Part shown: positions 38,556 through 49,869 of the stretch, piece by piece
How positions within the stretch are numbered: the stretch's first letter is position 1
How the letters are laid out: every line of letters starts with the position of its first letter
Assembly: GCF_051020955.1 (NCBI RefSeq)
Contig: NC_135018.1
Location: 6,242,939-6,306,938, forward strand
From: Megalopta genalis
Taxonomy: Eukaryota; Arthropoda; Insecta; Hymenoptera; Halictidae
Length of the DNA: 64,000 nucleotides
Direction of reading: 5' to 3'
Translations under genes and position numbers: made by a program
Notes under the pieces: generated by a model
Seen by the model: only the letters and a program-made list of their open reading frames with translations
What the model was told of the DNA's origin: nothing
Databases searched by the model: none

Positions 38556-38557
38556 TA

Positions 38558-39247
38558 TCTTCTACTCGTTCTTGTCATAAATGTGAAGAATCGTAGTCCA
38601 TTAATTACGCTTCCAGAATAAGCAAGATCAAGAAAATTGGTACCGCAGAGTATTTGTTATTTTGAAGAAAAATATTAATAAAAATACTCTCCTGGTATTT
38701 TCGGCTGGCCATCGGCGCTGGTTTTCGAGGCAGAATCGCGAGCAACGATATCCAGTAGTTTCGGGGATTCTCCGTTCCCACGGAATATCTATGGAGACGC
38801 GAGTTTGCCGTCTGACAGAGATGAACGGAACCGTGCGACGATTCGTTACGCGAAACTCTCGGCCCCGCTCTATGAATCTTTGTTTGAGTCCCTCGCGTGA
38901 CTTTCCATTCAGGACACGGGCTCCTCATGCAAGTATAATAATTGCGTAATTCGGTTGTCGGGCGAACCCTCGCCGACACCGTCGCGTTCTCCCGCATGGT
39001 AACGAAACCCTCCCAAAAATCAAGCTTGTTATACCCGTGTTCCTTAGCCGAAAGAATGGAAACGTCGCGGCTGATTTACGTGTTCGTTCGTTTTCGTTTC
39101 GCGACCGGAAAATTTCGATTTACCTTTGCAACAAGCTAACATCGCGCGGCTACAAAATTGTCTCGCCTCTTTTTCATCATCATTTGCATCTCATTCCGTA
39201 ATCCGTCACCTGTTTCTCTTGATTTAACTGTGCACTATTGGCAGACT
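38558..39247. other. Unannotated CpG-rich block
   Basis: 38680-39120 is CpG-rich with opposing frames (38605-38997 -, 38662-38949 +). No recognisable protein. Confidence 0.4.
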
Positions 39248-39444
39248 GACTGCGTATCTTATGCATTTATGACAAAAGTGAAGGCATTTATGAAAAACTG
39301 CGAAGATCCGTTGTCGTTGTTATTTTATGAAAATTATAAATAGAAAACTTTCATTTTTATTCTGTTTTCGTCATCATTTGATTGTGTTCTCGCTTTCTTA
39401 TAATCGACTCGGAAAATTTTTATTTCGCACAAAGATTTGCAGTG
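39248..39444. mobile_element. TA-1 MITE, copy 4
   Basis: GACTGCGTATCTTATGCATT at the left and TTCGCACAAAGATTTGCAGTG|TA at the right, 197 bp. The left TA has decayed to CT. Confidence 0.65.
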
Positions 39445-39684
39445 TAATTAATTATTGGGAATTGTGATTGTTGTTTCAATTATGTAGTTCGTATTGTAGT
39501 TTTTGTTGTTGCCCTCTTCTCCGTCAGACTATTTGGCAGGGACGTTTTGGAGGAACGTGTAGTGTATTTCGATATTTTTACAAGTTTTTGTATTTTCACC
39601 ATCTTGTTTGCTTCGTTACTCTTTCTCTTTTTCATGTGATCTAAAGACGTCAAAATTAAAGCACATTATTTCTTAAATTTCAGT

Positions 39685-40065
39685 GAACGTAATTTCCAAT
39701 GTAAATGTAATTTCTGTTCACCTAGAAATGTGATTTGTGTTCGTCTACAAATGTAATTTCTATTCACCTACAAATGTAATTTCTATTCGCTTGGAAATGT
39801 AATTTCTAGACCGCAGATTTTATGCACTTTTAACAAAAACGAACAAAGAAAACCCCGAACATTGGAGACACAAGGAGAATTTAAAAATACTGTAGCATTA
39901 CTTTCACTGCACTAACATCATTAAAATAAGAAAGACTTTGTTATCTTAACTTCTGTTTTATAGGATGAACGAGAAGAGCGTTTATTTCGCATAAAGATAC
40001 GCAGTCTAGTAATTTCTGTTCATCTGCAAATGCAATTTCTGTTCCCTTATAAACGTGATTATAAA
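39685..40065. repeat. 24-bp minisatellite interrupted by a TA-1 MITE
   Basis: Units AAATGTAATTTCTATTCACCTAC repeat about six times before 39807 and resume after 40007 (GTAATTTCTGTTCATCTGCAAATGCAATTTCTG). Confidence 0.85.
39809..40006. mobile_element. TA-1 MITE, copy 5, inserted in a minisatellite
   Basis: TA (39807-39808)|GACCGCAGATTTTATGCACT ... TTCGCATAAAGATACGCAGTC|TA (40007-40008). 198 bp. Both flanks read ...GTAATTTC, so the target was a TA in the repeat unit GTAATTTCTA. Confidence 0.88.
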
Positions 40066-41414
40066 TGTAATCCTGCCGAAAATGGTCGAGTGTACCGTTT
40101 ATTTATAGGCTAAGTAGGGAAATAGCCTGTTCGTTGCAACAGCCAAATTACGTCGGAATTGCAATAAACTAAGGTTGAAACCAGTTAACTCCGAACTGTA
40201 GTATTACCTACTTCAACGCAGCTCGAGTGGGCAGCAAGTAGAAATGGCAAGCGCAGGTCAGACGGGTCGAGCGTAATTCTCGAGGTCGGATGTAGAAATC
40301 AGATTTTCACGAGAAACAATGTTTCACTTTAAAAAATAACGTGATTGTGCATTCTGTGTTTTTTTTGTTGTTCGCCATCGAGCGTAGGATCACTCGCTGT
40401 GCCAAACTGTGAACTGTTCCGCGAATCCAAAGTTTTATGGACCAATTTATAGAAACAAACACCATTGGAACAATTTATTGCTTCGATGAATGGATCCACG
40501 CGGCAAAACAGATTTTTATTGCGGGATGTTTCGAACGTATTAATCGCATTGTTTTAATTATCGCCGTTGGCTTCTTTCGAGGCCAATGTAGAGCGATCCT
40601 TTTTAGAATTTATAGTCGGCCTCTTGCAATTTGCTTCTCGTGTTTTCTAAATCTACTTTTGGAGCTTCGCGTTTCGAGTTACTTAACTTTTATAACAGAT
40701 CTGTTTACTTCATTTCGTTTTTAATTAATTAAATCTGTATTTTTATGACAACATAATATAATATAAAATTTAGAAGAAATTTAAAGATTTAATCCTCTCA
40801 TTAATTTGAATATATATATATATATATAATTTTCATATTTTTATACAATCACGTATATATTTTATATTTTTACACACATTCATATAAATTTGTATAAAAA
40901 TCTAATTTTTATTATTATATAAAACTAATTTTCGTGATAATTATTTATTTCCATATATATATATATATATATAATTGATATAAAATTTATGCTGAGATAA
41001 ATTTCTACGATTTAATTTCTAAACAAAAATTGCAATAGAAGAATATATAAAACTTCTGTTTTAAACGTGTCGAATATAAGGTTTAATTACAAGTGAATTC
41101 TTCCAGAATCAATACGTAGATCAATTGTCGCAAACGATTAACTCGTTTGCGTCACGAATCCCAAAGTTCACGGGTCAATTTACACGAACAAATTCCATTG
41201 AAAAATTTGTTGCTTCAACGAACGAAAAGAAAAGTTGGACGCTCTGCCTTAAAAGCATTAAAAATGTCCCATCTAATTACGATTATCCTCTTTCTCCGCG
41301 GAAGAAGAGATTAATTAAACCAGAATTCCGAATGGTGCGATCTAATTAAGATTTACTTTCTCTTGTCGCAGAAGAAAAGATTGAAATAGGATTCCGAGTG
41401 TAGAGGGTACTTAC
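40066..41414. other. Unannotated; AT-rich with (TA)n runs
   Basis: Short TA runs at about 40810-40830 and 40954-40974. The 95-codon frame at 40437-40724 (+) has hydrophobic stretches but no family I recognise; it is probably chance. Confidence 0.45.
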
Positions 41415-41464
41415 TAGACTACGGATTTTATGCATTTATGAGAAAATTTAATGGGTAAAATTTA

Positions 41465-41649
41465 CAGTACAGCAGAGCTTCGTTTATCCGAAATTAAAAT
41501 TGATAGTTAAATTCTTCTTATTTTCGATTAATTATTAATATAATTGGGTAAGATAATAGGTCGAGGTTCGATCGAGGTCCTTGGAATAATCAAGAATCGA
41601 AATAATAAAGATCGAGGAAAATCTAGTTTGGTTAATCGAGGTTCTACTA
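41465..41649. mobile_element. pogo/Tigger-like MITE, nested
   Basis: TA|CAGTACAGCAGAGCTTCGTTTATCCG at the left. The right end read inward is TAGTAGAACCTCGATTAACC, next to TA (41650-41651). CAGTAGAACCTCGATTAACC-type ends are typical of pogo/Tigger elements. 185 bp, non-coding. Confidence 0.65.
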
Positions 41650-41671
41650 TAGTGGTAAGATTAATAATAAG

Positions 41672-41985
41672 GCTAGTTCCGCTGAGAGATTGGCTCGACC
41701 GCTTAGCGCTTCCGCGAGCTTGCCTAGCGCTCGGCGGCCGAGCCAATCAGCGGAACTGGGATTCGACCGCTCGACCGCTGGCGCTGTTGGCTCGACCGCT
41801 GGCGCCGTTGGCTCGGCCGCCTCGCGTCAGCTGAGCTGGGATTCGACCGCTCGACCGCTGGCGCCGTTGGCTCGACCGCTTAGCGTTAGACGAGCTTGCC
41901 TCTCATAGGTCAATGTTTTCCGTTAATAACTCGTAAACAAAACCATTTTTGCTAAGGACAAAGTTACTAATTATGGGAGATCCTG
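41672..41985. mobile_element. Reversed partial copy of the GC-rich ACAGGRTG element
   Basis: In reverse complement it repeats the core of 18301-18880: CCTATGAGAGGC, AAGCGGTCGAGCC, the GGCGCCAGCGGTCGAGCGG units and the GGCTAGTTCCGCTGA arm. It ends ATTATGGGAGATCCTG|TA (41986-41987). The opposite terminus is missing. Confidence 0.8.
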
Positions 41986-42083
41986 TATAAAAGTTGTAAC
42001 AGGAGGAAACAACTTTCTGATCGATTTCTATTGCTTTCAATTGATGCGGACAATCTTTATTTTGCATAAGAATCCGCAGTTTA

Positions 42084-43738
42084 GTAATTATATCGCGCGT
42101 CTTCTTCCGCGAGACTGGTATCGCGATTTTCATTCGATTTTCCTGTTCCGCGAAGGAAGCCGTCGGAACTAGAACTCTTTTTAGACTTGCTAAATCGTCG
42201 CGAATTTTTAATTGAATCGTTGTCCCGGAAGCTCCGCGGCCTCAAAGACGCGAGAGGGTGATTCAAGGGGAATCTGGCGGGATGGGTTTTTTCTGCGTCG
42301 AGTTTTTTCCCCCGGCTGATCCGGAAAGTTTGCAGGGAGGCCGGCTCGAAGTAAATTATAATCGGCGTATTGTGTCGGCGGAACGCGGACAGATCGGACG
42401 AGGATTTTCCTTCTCGATCCTCTCGATCCTCTCGACTTTAAGCCGGTTGATTGCGACGTATCGGCTGGCCCGGTTTTTTCGGCTTTTGTTCGACGGTTAA
42501 TTCTCATCTTCGAGGTCGGCCGCCGAGAAATTGAATCTGCCGATAAAGCGGACCACTCGATCCGTTAAATAAAATGTATTCGGCCAATAAACAATTTATT
42601 TGTCGACGACATTCCGCGATTTCCACGCGATCGCACCGCGGCAGAAAGTTTCAACGTTTTAAACTGTTTCGGGAACAATTTACAAGTCATTTAGCTGCGG
42701 TCAGCGCGGATTCCCAGTGAACTTTTATCGATCGCTGGAAAACTGTGGAGGACGTGTGTCCTTGTACAAATTTATATTCTGCAGAATTTGTTTCACAGCG
42801 GAGGGAAAAACTTTGCTCGTCGATCGGGCTCGACTAATTGATGGCGATCTAATAAATTGCCGCGGTAACCGTCGATTTATCTTTTCATTTTAATTAGCAT
42901 TCCTCAATGGAGCTTCGTTTCAGCTTACGTGAATATTTTATGTTTGTCGATTTATTCGTCTAATTGCAGCATGTATGACTGGATGTATACGATGCAGTAT
43001 CCATCCTCCGTTGTTACGCTTCATACAATCGGGGACAAACATATGTGAACACTTTTATAAACGGCATAACCTTTACAAAAGTGGTTTTGCTATTACTTGG
43101 AATGGGGCAAAAACAAGATAAAGAAATCTCATGTTTTTTAACGTTTTTGCCTGAGCCTATAACGAAAATTGAAGAAATGCGTTTTGTAGATCTCACGTTC
43201 ACATTAAATTTAATGATTCGAGCTTAATAACAACAGAGGCACAGTTCAATGATCGATGAAAGATTTAACAGAAACAAAGTCACATAAAACAGCGACGACC
43301 ATGCGCGATTATACATCCCATAATAAATCAATTTTCGCATCCACAAAACTGAATGCTTTTTACAGTAATGCTTTTTACAGTCATGCGAAATAGCAAATAT
43401 TAAATTAAATCAAATTAATGATTAGTTGCCTAATAAATAAATTTCTGTATCCACGAAATGGAATCCAGTTTACCGTCACCCAACGACAATTTCACCTATA
43501 ATTTGCTAAACGAAATCTTTCATTACAAATGGAGGCAATCTAAGCAACAACGTCATGCAAAACGTCGAACATTAAATTTAATCGAACAAACGAGTAGGTC
43601 CCTCTAATAAATAAATTTCTGCATCCACGAAGCTAAATCATATTTTCCGAAACTCAGTAGTAGTCCCTCTAATACTGCTCTCCTTGGTTAATTTGTCCTA
43701 ACCAACACTTCAGATCATCCAAAAACTGAAGCTTCAAA
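42084..43738. other. Unannotated; CpG-rich block 42100-42900
   Basis: Opposing frames at 42208-42507 (-) and 42258-42500 (+) have no recognisable domain. 43030-43230 has a 60-codon frame of no known family. Confidence 0.45.
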
Positions 43739-44113
43739 TTAACCCTTTCGCTACGGCGGGCCTCGCCGCGGAGTCCCTCGTGTAGAACGGAGCACCCTGC
43801 CGAAAGCGGGAACATTAAGCGCGCGCAGTCTTCAGCATTCGGGGCCAAGTCTTTTGCTTCAAAAACGTTGGATTAATATGACCAGATTTATTACAATTGA
43901 TCGTAGTTTTTGATAGATGATAGCGTCTGCGAACAGAGGAAAGCGAGGCGATAGCCCTTGTTTTAACTTTTGGCTCCATTGTTGTGACCGGTGACTATAG
44001 TCACCCGTCGTGTATAGGTGGCATCTTGTGGCAAGTGACTATAGTCACCCATCGTATGTGGGTGTCGTTTTGTGGCGGGTGACTATAGTCACCCGTAGTA
44101 GCGAAAGGGTTAA
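43739..44113. mobile_element. TTAA-1 MITE, copy 2, with GTGACTATAGTCAC palindromes
   Basis: TTAA (43739-43742)|CCCTTTCGCTACGGCGGGC ... ACCCGTAGTAGCGAAAGGG|TTAA (44110-44113). Three palindromes lie in the right third: GGTGACTATAGTCACC at 43990-44005, GTGACTATAGTCAC at 44035-44048, and the 16-bp form again at 44078-44093. The termini match 19768-20342 but the interior is unrelated. No coding capacity. Confidence 0.9.
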
Positions 44114-44206
44114 TAGAATCATTGTGAAGCAAGTGAAAACACATAAATGAAACTACATATGCACAAGAACTCTACGAAGTATATATGTAGAATATTCTAG
44201 CTTCGC

Positions 44207-44558
44207 TTAACCCTTTCGCTGCGGAACGCCTAAAAATGAATTACTCTCTCAGCAGCCGGCGCGATAGTAGATTGTCTGTACGAACGACACGATACGCGCG
44301 ACGCTCGTAAGACGGTGTGTGAAACCGATTTTGCTGGTCTTTTCTTTGAGGCGACTGGCCGACACGGCAGCCAAACAATAATAGTAATAATGATGATAAT
44401 AACAATTTTAGAAATTTTTAATAATCTTAAATAATATAGACAATTAATATAATATATTATAACAAAATTTAATAATCGAGCGCCAGAAGGCGCTGTCCGC
44501 TGAGAGAAAGCGTCTATAGCCGAGCGCCAAAAGGCGCTGTTCGCAGCGAAAGGGTTAA
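44207..44558. mobile_element. TTAA-1 MITE, copy 3, with AGCGCC..GGCGCT palindromes
   Basis: TTAA (44207-44210)|CCCTTTCGCTGCGG ... TTCGCAGCGAAAGGG|TTAA (44555-44558). Two palindromes near the right end: AGCGCCAGAAGGCGCT (44479-44494) and AGCGCCAAAAGGCGCT (44523-44538). The interior is otherwise AT-rich. It lies only 93 bp from copy 2. Confidence 0.88.
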
Positions 44559-45374
44559 AAGGTAAAAGGGATGCGATGATCCCCAACTACAATATTTTAT
44601 TATATATAAAATATCCTGAAAATCTGCGAGTTAGTAGACAAGATATTCTAACCGAGGACGACAGAATCGGTGACAAAAAGGGGAATGGTCGGTGCAAAAA
44701 CAGCATGAGAAGCTGCGCGCAGCGATCGGTGAATGGCTAATTAAACCTCGGCTCGGTTTCGAAAGGGTAATTCGAGGGTGGCACGTCAGAAAACAATTTC
44801 CCGCCGGCGACGCTCGTTTTTCTGGCGCCTGGCTCCGCTCGGGGGGTTGGTGTTGATAAACAAGCGGGCTGTTCCGCCGATTACGGGGCCCGAAACGGAA
44901 CCGGTGCTCGAAGGAGCTCGGAAAATTGCCTGCCGCGATTAAGTGTTAATCTCGGTGCGGGTAGAAGCCTCAGATGCGGCGGATAATGCGGTTATACGCA
45001 GGCCGAGGGGAACAGGGTGAAAAACTTGGTCCCGACAAAAGTTACGGGTCGGAGAATGCCGGTGGCGAATCAACCTTGGCCCCACGCAACGCTAACGACC
45101 GCCATAATTAGCCTCTCCCGCGTCCCGAAGTTTCTCCCTTCTCGCCGACTTTTCAATTTCTTCAGATTTCTTGATTCCGTCGCTGATCCTCGCGTAAGCC
45201 CGCGCTAACCCGCTCTAACTAGAGATGTCCGACTCTTTTTAAAGTTTAAAGTATCGATTATAAATCGAATCATGAGAATCGACTCTCCGATATCGTAATA
45301 TTTCTAAAAATTTTAAGAATTTTAACAAATTAGGTTAAGTAAGACCAGAGACGGTTATGTCCGATAATTTCGAA
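44559..45374. other. Unannotated CpG-rich block
   Basis: 44690-45200 is CpG-rich; no gene recognised. Confidence 0.45.
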
Positions 45375-45459
45375 AGAGAAAGTAAAATAATTTTAAATTT
45401 CAAACGATCTCAGGAATCACCCCTTTCCAGGTGTTTACATAATTATGGGACACCCTGTA
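45375..45459 (-). repeat. Solo terminus of the ACAGGRTG family
   Basis: Read in reverse complement it begins TA|CAGGGTGTCCCATAATTATG, then TAAACACCTGGAAAGGGGTGATTCCTGAG. No partner end nearby. Confidence 0.75.
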
Positions 45460-46497
45460 TATCTTTATAATATATATAAATCGAACATCTGAGTTTCTCC
45501 AACTTTTAGTTGATCTTCCCCCGTTGGTAATAAATAAATAACAGCAATGGGAAATAATTTAATAATAACTAATAATATAATATAATAACAATTTAATGTA
45601 ATAATAATGCAATATAATAATAATATATTAATAATATATGTAGCTGAAATATGAAAATCTGTTCTCAATTCTCAGAAAATCTGTCCGCAGAAAATCGATT
45701 CAAAAAATCGACTTTGTTCGAAAGAACCAATTTTTTATTTCCTCAAGAATCGAATCGGAATCGAACGTCTCTAGTTCTAACGAGTCCCGGTTCGAAGCCG
45801 AATTCGGCGCCGACAAATGGGCCAGGAGTTCCCGTCTTAAAAATTTCTTCGCTCTTGCTGCTCGACCGGAATTTTTCCGCCACTCGCTCCCCCGTAATCT
45901 GCAATTATTGATGTGGGTCAAGGATCGTTTAAGATCGCTCGTTCGTCGCTCGCTTTCAACGTGGGTCGTGTTAAACTTTTGTCGGAACCGTTCCACGAAT
46001 TTCCGCCGAGAGTCGTTGCGCTCAATGATTAGCGATCCGACAATTTGTTTGCGGCCAGACCAGCTCTCGAAGTTTCATTTTTGTTACTAGAGCCTCCCGG
46101 ATTTAGAGCTGTCCGCGTTATTGTTGACTGAGCCGTTCGAGTTTTGTTGGGTAGTGCTGTTACGTTCGACAATGTCGGAAACGGGAACAAATAAATACTG
46201 ATTCACTGAAAAATTGTTTTTTTTTTTTGAGAAACGATTGAATTAGTTTGTTCAATCGAGCATACATTGTTGGTATACATATCGAAAATTTGACCAAATT
46301 CTGATTTCTTTATTCTAGAACAATATGGGACAATCACTTTTGACGCCAAAAAAAAAAATAAAAACAGTATACGAAAATTCTGTAAGAATACTGCCATTTT
46401 TAATAAAAATGTAAACAAGTTTTATAATGTAACAGAAGGAACGCTAGAAAATAAGTAAGGTTTATCAGAAACTTTATATTTATCTAATAGGACAAAT
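45460..46497. other. Unannotated sequence
   Basis: AT-rich AATAATATAATAATA stretch at 45545-45640. Frames at 45651-45996 on both strands are unconvincing. Confidence 0.45.
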
Positions 46498-46800
46498 TGC
46501 TGTGTCTTTGGTTTGCTTTCGGGCATAATTATCTTTATATTTATCGAATGGGACATATTCAACTCTTCTACTAAAAAATAAACAAAATAAAAAAATAGGA
46601 AAATTTCTCTGCCTTTCGTTTGTTTTCGTTCGTAATTAACTTCATATTTATCGAGTAAGATATATTAAATTTTCTTTTTAAACTCAAAAATAAACAATAC
46701 GTAATAATGAAAAAATCTCTGTGTCATTGATTCGTTTTCAGGCATAATCAACTTTATATTTGTCTAACAAAACATATTAAATTCTTTTAGCAAAAAGAAT
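46498..46800. repeat. 108-bp tandem repeat, about three units
   Basis: Units start near 46500, 46608 and 46714 with (C/G)TGTGTC.TTG.TT.GTTTTC.GGCATAAT, then CTTTATATTTATC.A.TGG.ACATATT and AAAAATAAACAA. A single related unit is at 8752-8870. Confidence 0.8.
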
Positions 46801-47787
46801 TAGTGTACAATTTTGTGGACACCGTGCATAATTTCTATATGTCGTTTTTAACATCGTTTTTTATGTAAAGTTTTGACAATCGCGACTCCTGTTCCTCTCG
46901 ATAATAAAAGATAAATGTTGATCCCTCGACTTGTGATTCGACACGGCGACGCGGTGATTTCGATGGCGATGGCAGCTCGAACGAAAGACGGAAAAATGAT
47001 TCGTCGTTGTTTCCGCCGTGAAATACGAGCGTCATAAACGTCGGCGTAATTAGCGCTCGAATAAATTCGTCCTCTCTTTCGATACGCAGAAGAACGATTA
47101 GTCCGTTCGAGTGACAATGGATTTCGGTGTATCTATTATCGGCAACTGTAAATCCGTTCCCGGCATGAAATTTAATCCCGTGATAATTCGATTTCAATTT
47201 TGTTTAACAAACACGCCTGCGCCGGGTGCTCGATACAACCGCCGACAAATAACGCGAATTTCGCGATAGCAGCGTTCAATCACTTTTTTTTTTAACCGGC
47301 CGAAAGCAAGCCTTCCGATAAAGCGCTTACTATGTTCATAGCGTACCTGTATTCGATCCTGATCAAATGTTTCATTGTACGGCACCATACCAACCAGTAT
47401 GCGACACTCTAATAAGTATTCATTCGCGAATTATGAATAAATGAAGATAAGTTAGAATTAATCTGTTAATGTATTTATACCGGGCTATTTTATCGCACGG
47501 AAATAATTTATCTATCGTCATCGCGGCAAAATTGTTCCGTATCCGATGGATTAATCTGTCAGTATATTCATATCGTCTACGGTGAATGAATTTATCTATA
47601 CTCCGTTGATTATATTCGTACCAGCCGATTTTAGCACGATGAATGAATTTATCTCCTCGCTTCTATGAAGTTACTAAAATTATAGGATTATCATGTGAAA
47701 TCGTATTTTAATCTTGAAAATAATATATCGCCCATTTTGTCGGGCAACCTTCTATGACGTGAGCCAAATTATTCATGAATTTACTTA
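46801..47787. other. Unannotated sequence
   Basis: A 120-codon minus-strand frame (46835-47197) has mixed composition and no family I recognise. 47420-47700 has loose repetitions of GTGAATGAATTTATC and CGATGAATGAATTTATC. Confidence 0.4.
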
Positions 47788-48250
47788 TTAACCCTTTCGC
47801 TACTACGGACCACTATAGTGGCTTTCCATATGATGCCACTGAGGTACTACGGACCACTATAGTGGCTTTCCATTTGGTGCCACTGAGGTACTACGGACCA
47901 CTATAGTGGCTTTCCATTTGGTGCCACTGAGGTACTACGGATCACTATAGTGGCTTTCCATAAGATGCATTATATTGCATAATGTTATTTCCTCTCATAC
48001 TGTAAATTAAAGAGCGCATGCTAAGACGTTATAAAATACCCTGGAATACCCTTTATTTATAAATACCCTTTGGAGAAAAATTTTTTCGTTCGAAAAATTC
48101 ATTCAATTCAAACAGCTTAGGTTCTCCGCCGACCGCCGCGGAGTACCGACTTCCGCTGACGATCGCCGTCGCGTAGCGTGCAGTGATGTCGCAGCGCTCT
48201 GTTCAGCAGAAGTACCGCGACGGAGAACCCGCCCGTAGCGAAAGGGTTAA
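47788..48250. mobile_element. TTAA-1 MITE with 44-bp palindrome array, copy 4
   Basis: TTAA (47788-47791)|CCCTTTCGCTACTACGGACC ... GCCCGTAGCGAAAGGG|TTAA (48247-48250). It is close to copy 1 (19768-20342) but has four 44-bp CCACTATAGTGG units in place of seven. The same hairpin lies at the right (48119-48230), so the array length varies between copies. Confidence 0.92.
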
Positions 48251-48259
48251 TTATCATTA

Positions 48260-49094
48260 GACTGCAGATATTTGGGCAAAAGAGATGTTATATTTATATT
48301 ATTTGCAAGACGCTGAAACCAGCCGGACACTTCGTTCTGCGCATAAATAACTTTAACAAATTGAAAATCGCACATCTACAGCTTTCACTCGATTTTGTCT
48401 GCTGTTTTCAATCGCACCCATTCATTTCTCCCACGAACGCATGGAATTTGCAATGCAATTATCAGACCTTCCCTTAATAATTATAGTAGGTCGAAAATAA
48501 TGTATCGACGCTCTTCAATTTTGTGATTTCTTTAAAATCACAACTCTACTCGACCAGAATGAAATTTTATATTAAAAATATATTAAATCAAATTTTAATC
48601 TTGTTTATAATTAAAATACAATCAAAGTTTCTATTGAAAATCCATTATAACTTGAAATTTCTATTTAAATACCTATTAACAATCTACTAAAATTCAAATT
48701 TCTATTCAAAATCTTTTATTATATAATTCGAATTTATAATAAAGATTCATTGTAGCTGATATCACTCCTGTCTAAAATCAATTAATTTAGATTTCTATTG
48801 AAAATGTATTATAATTTAAATTTCTATTTAAATATCTGTAAAAATCTACTGTAATTTAAGTTTCTATGAAAAAATTGTTATAATTCACACCTACAATAAA
48901 AATTCATTATAATTATATTTTATATTTAAAATTCATTGTAATTATATTTTATGTTTAAAATTTACTATAATTATATTTTATATTTAAAATTCATTGTAAT
49001 TATATTTTATGTTTAAAATTTACTATAATTATATTTTATATTTAAAATCTATTACAATTGACGTTTTTCTCCTACGCGCATAAAATCCGCAGTC
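48260..49094. mobile_element. Possible enlarged TA-1 element (copy 7)
   Basis: TA (48258-48259)|GACTGCAGATATTTGGGC at the left and GCGCATAAAATCCGCAGTC|TA (49095-49096) at the right. At 835 bp it is far longer than the usual 197 bp, and the interior is an AT-rich tandem region. The two ends may therefore belong to different insertions. Confidence 0.4.
48590..49058. repeat. AT-rich tandem array, including a 29/58-bp dimeric block
   Basis: 48911-49055 is five 29-bp units in strict alternation: AATTATATTTTATATTTAAAATTCATTGT-type and AATTATATTTTATGTTTAAAATTTACTAT-type (A-B-A-B-A). Upstream (48590-48910) are looser copies built on AATTTCTATTTAAAATxTATTATAA. Confidence 0.85.
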
Positions 49095-49096
49095 TA

Positions 49097-49860
49097 ATTA
49101 TCCAGTGGCAATATGAAAACGACATCGAAGAGAAATCGAATCAAATAAAACGTTTCCACCGCATTCGTCAAATCCGTCGTGCTCGCACGGTGCTACATTA
49201 AATATCTTCTTTTTTCCGTTCTTTGAAGTCGAGCTCATAGCAATTCCTTTATTCCCAATTTCAGGAAGTATAGCGCGCACTCTTGCGGCATCGCGTCGCG
49301 CCTGTATCGCTCGCGATCGGAACGGAAATTAATTCCGTTTCACAGTTAATACCGCGGCAAATGCGTTTTCACGTAATTCGATGTATGCGTCGCCGCGTAT
49401 TAACGCGACGCTAATTTAACCGGTTGCTCCTATTTAAAAGTCGAAACTAATTTCGCTAACGGGTTTGCATCCGCGAATGTTGGGCGCCTCATCTACGTAT
49501 CGCACAGTTTTCGCTTTCCCGTAACGCAACTGCCGTGTTAGACACCCGCGAATGCACAGGTCCGTCGATACTGTTTGCTGAAACTTTTCCACTAAATGCT
49601 GCCGGATTTTCGAATCATTTTTTTTTTTTCGATCCAGTGATGCACCGCGTCGTCGACGCAGTTTTACCTGCATTCCAGAATATGTTTGATCCGTTTCATC
49701 TGTCACAGGGGAGGTGGGTCCATTAAAGTGACGTTCAACGTTTTCCACACATTAAATAGTTTCTTTTTATCTGTATCGCACTTGTTAAAACATTTCAATT
49801 ACATGTTGACATATTTTACATCGGTCCGAATTTTTTTATAACTGAAATACACTGCCGAAA
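49097..49860. other. Unannotated sequence
   Basis: A short CpG-rich part lies at 49260-49430. No supported gene. Confidence 0.45.
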
Positions 49861-49869
49861 GAAATTATA

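Larger units (their letters stand above)
41417..42081. mobile_element. TA-1 MITE, copy 6, carrying two nested elements
   Basis: TA (41415-41416)|GACTACGGATTTTATGCATT ... TTGCATAAGAATCCGCAGTT|TA (42082-42083). Removing the insertions at 41465-41649 and 41672-41985 leaves about 165 bp, close to the family's 197 bp. This supports nesting rather than a chance pair of ends. Confidence 0.75.

Noticed and set aside
46835..47197. 120-codon minus-strand frame as a gene
   Set aside because: Mixed composition but no family resemblance or supporting context.
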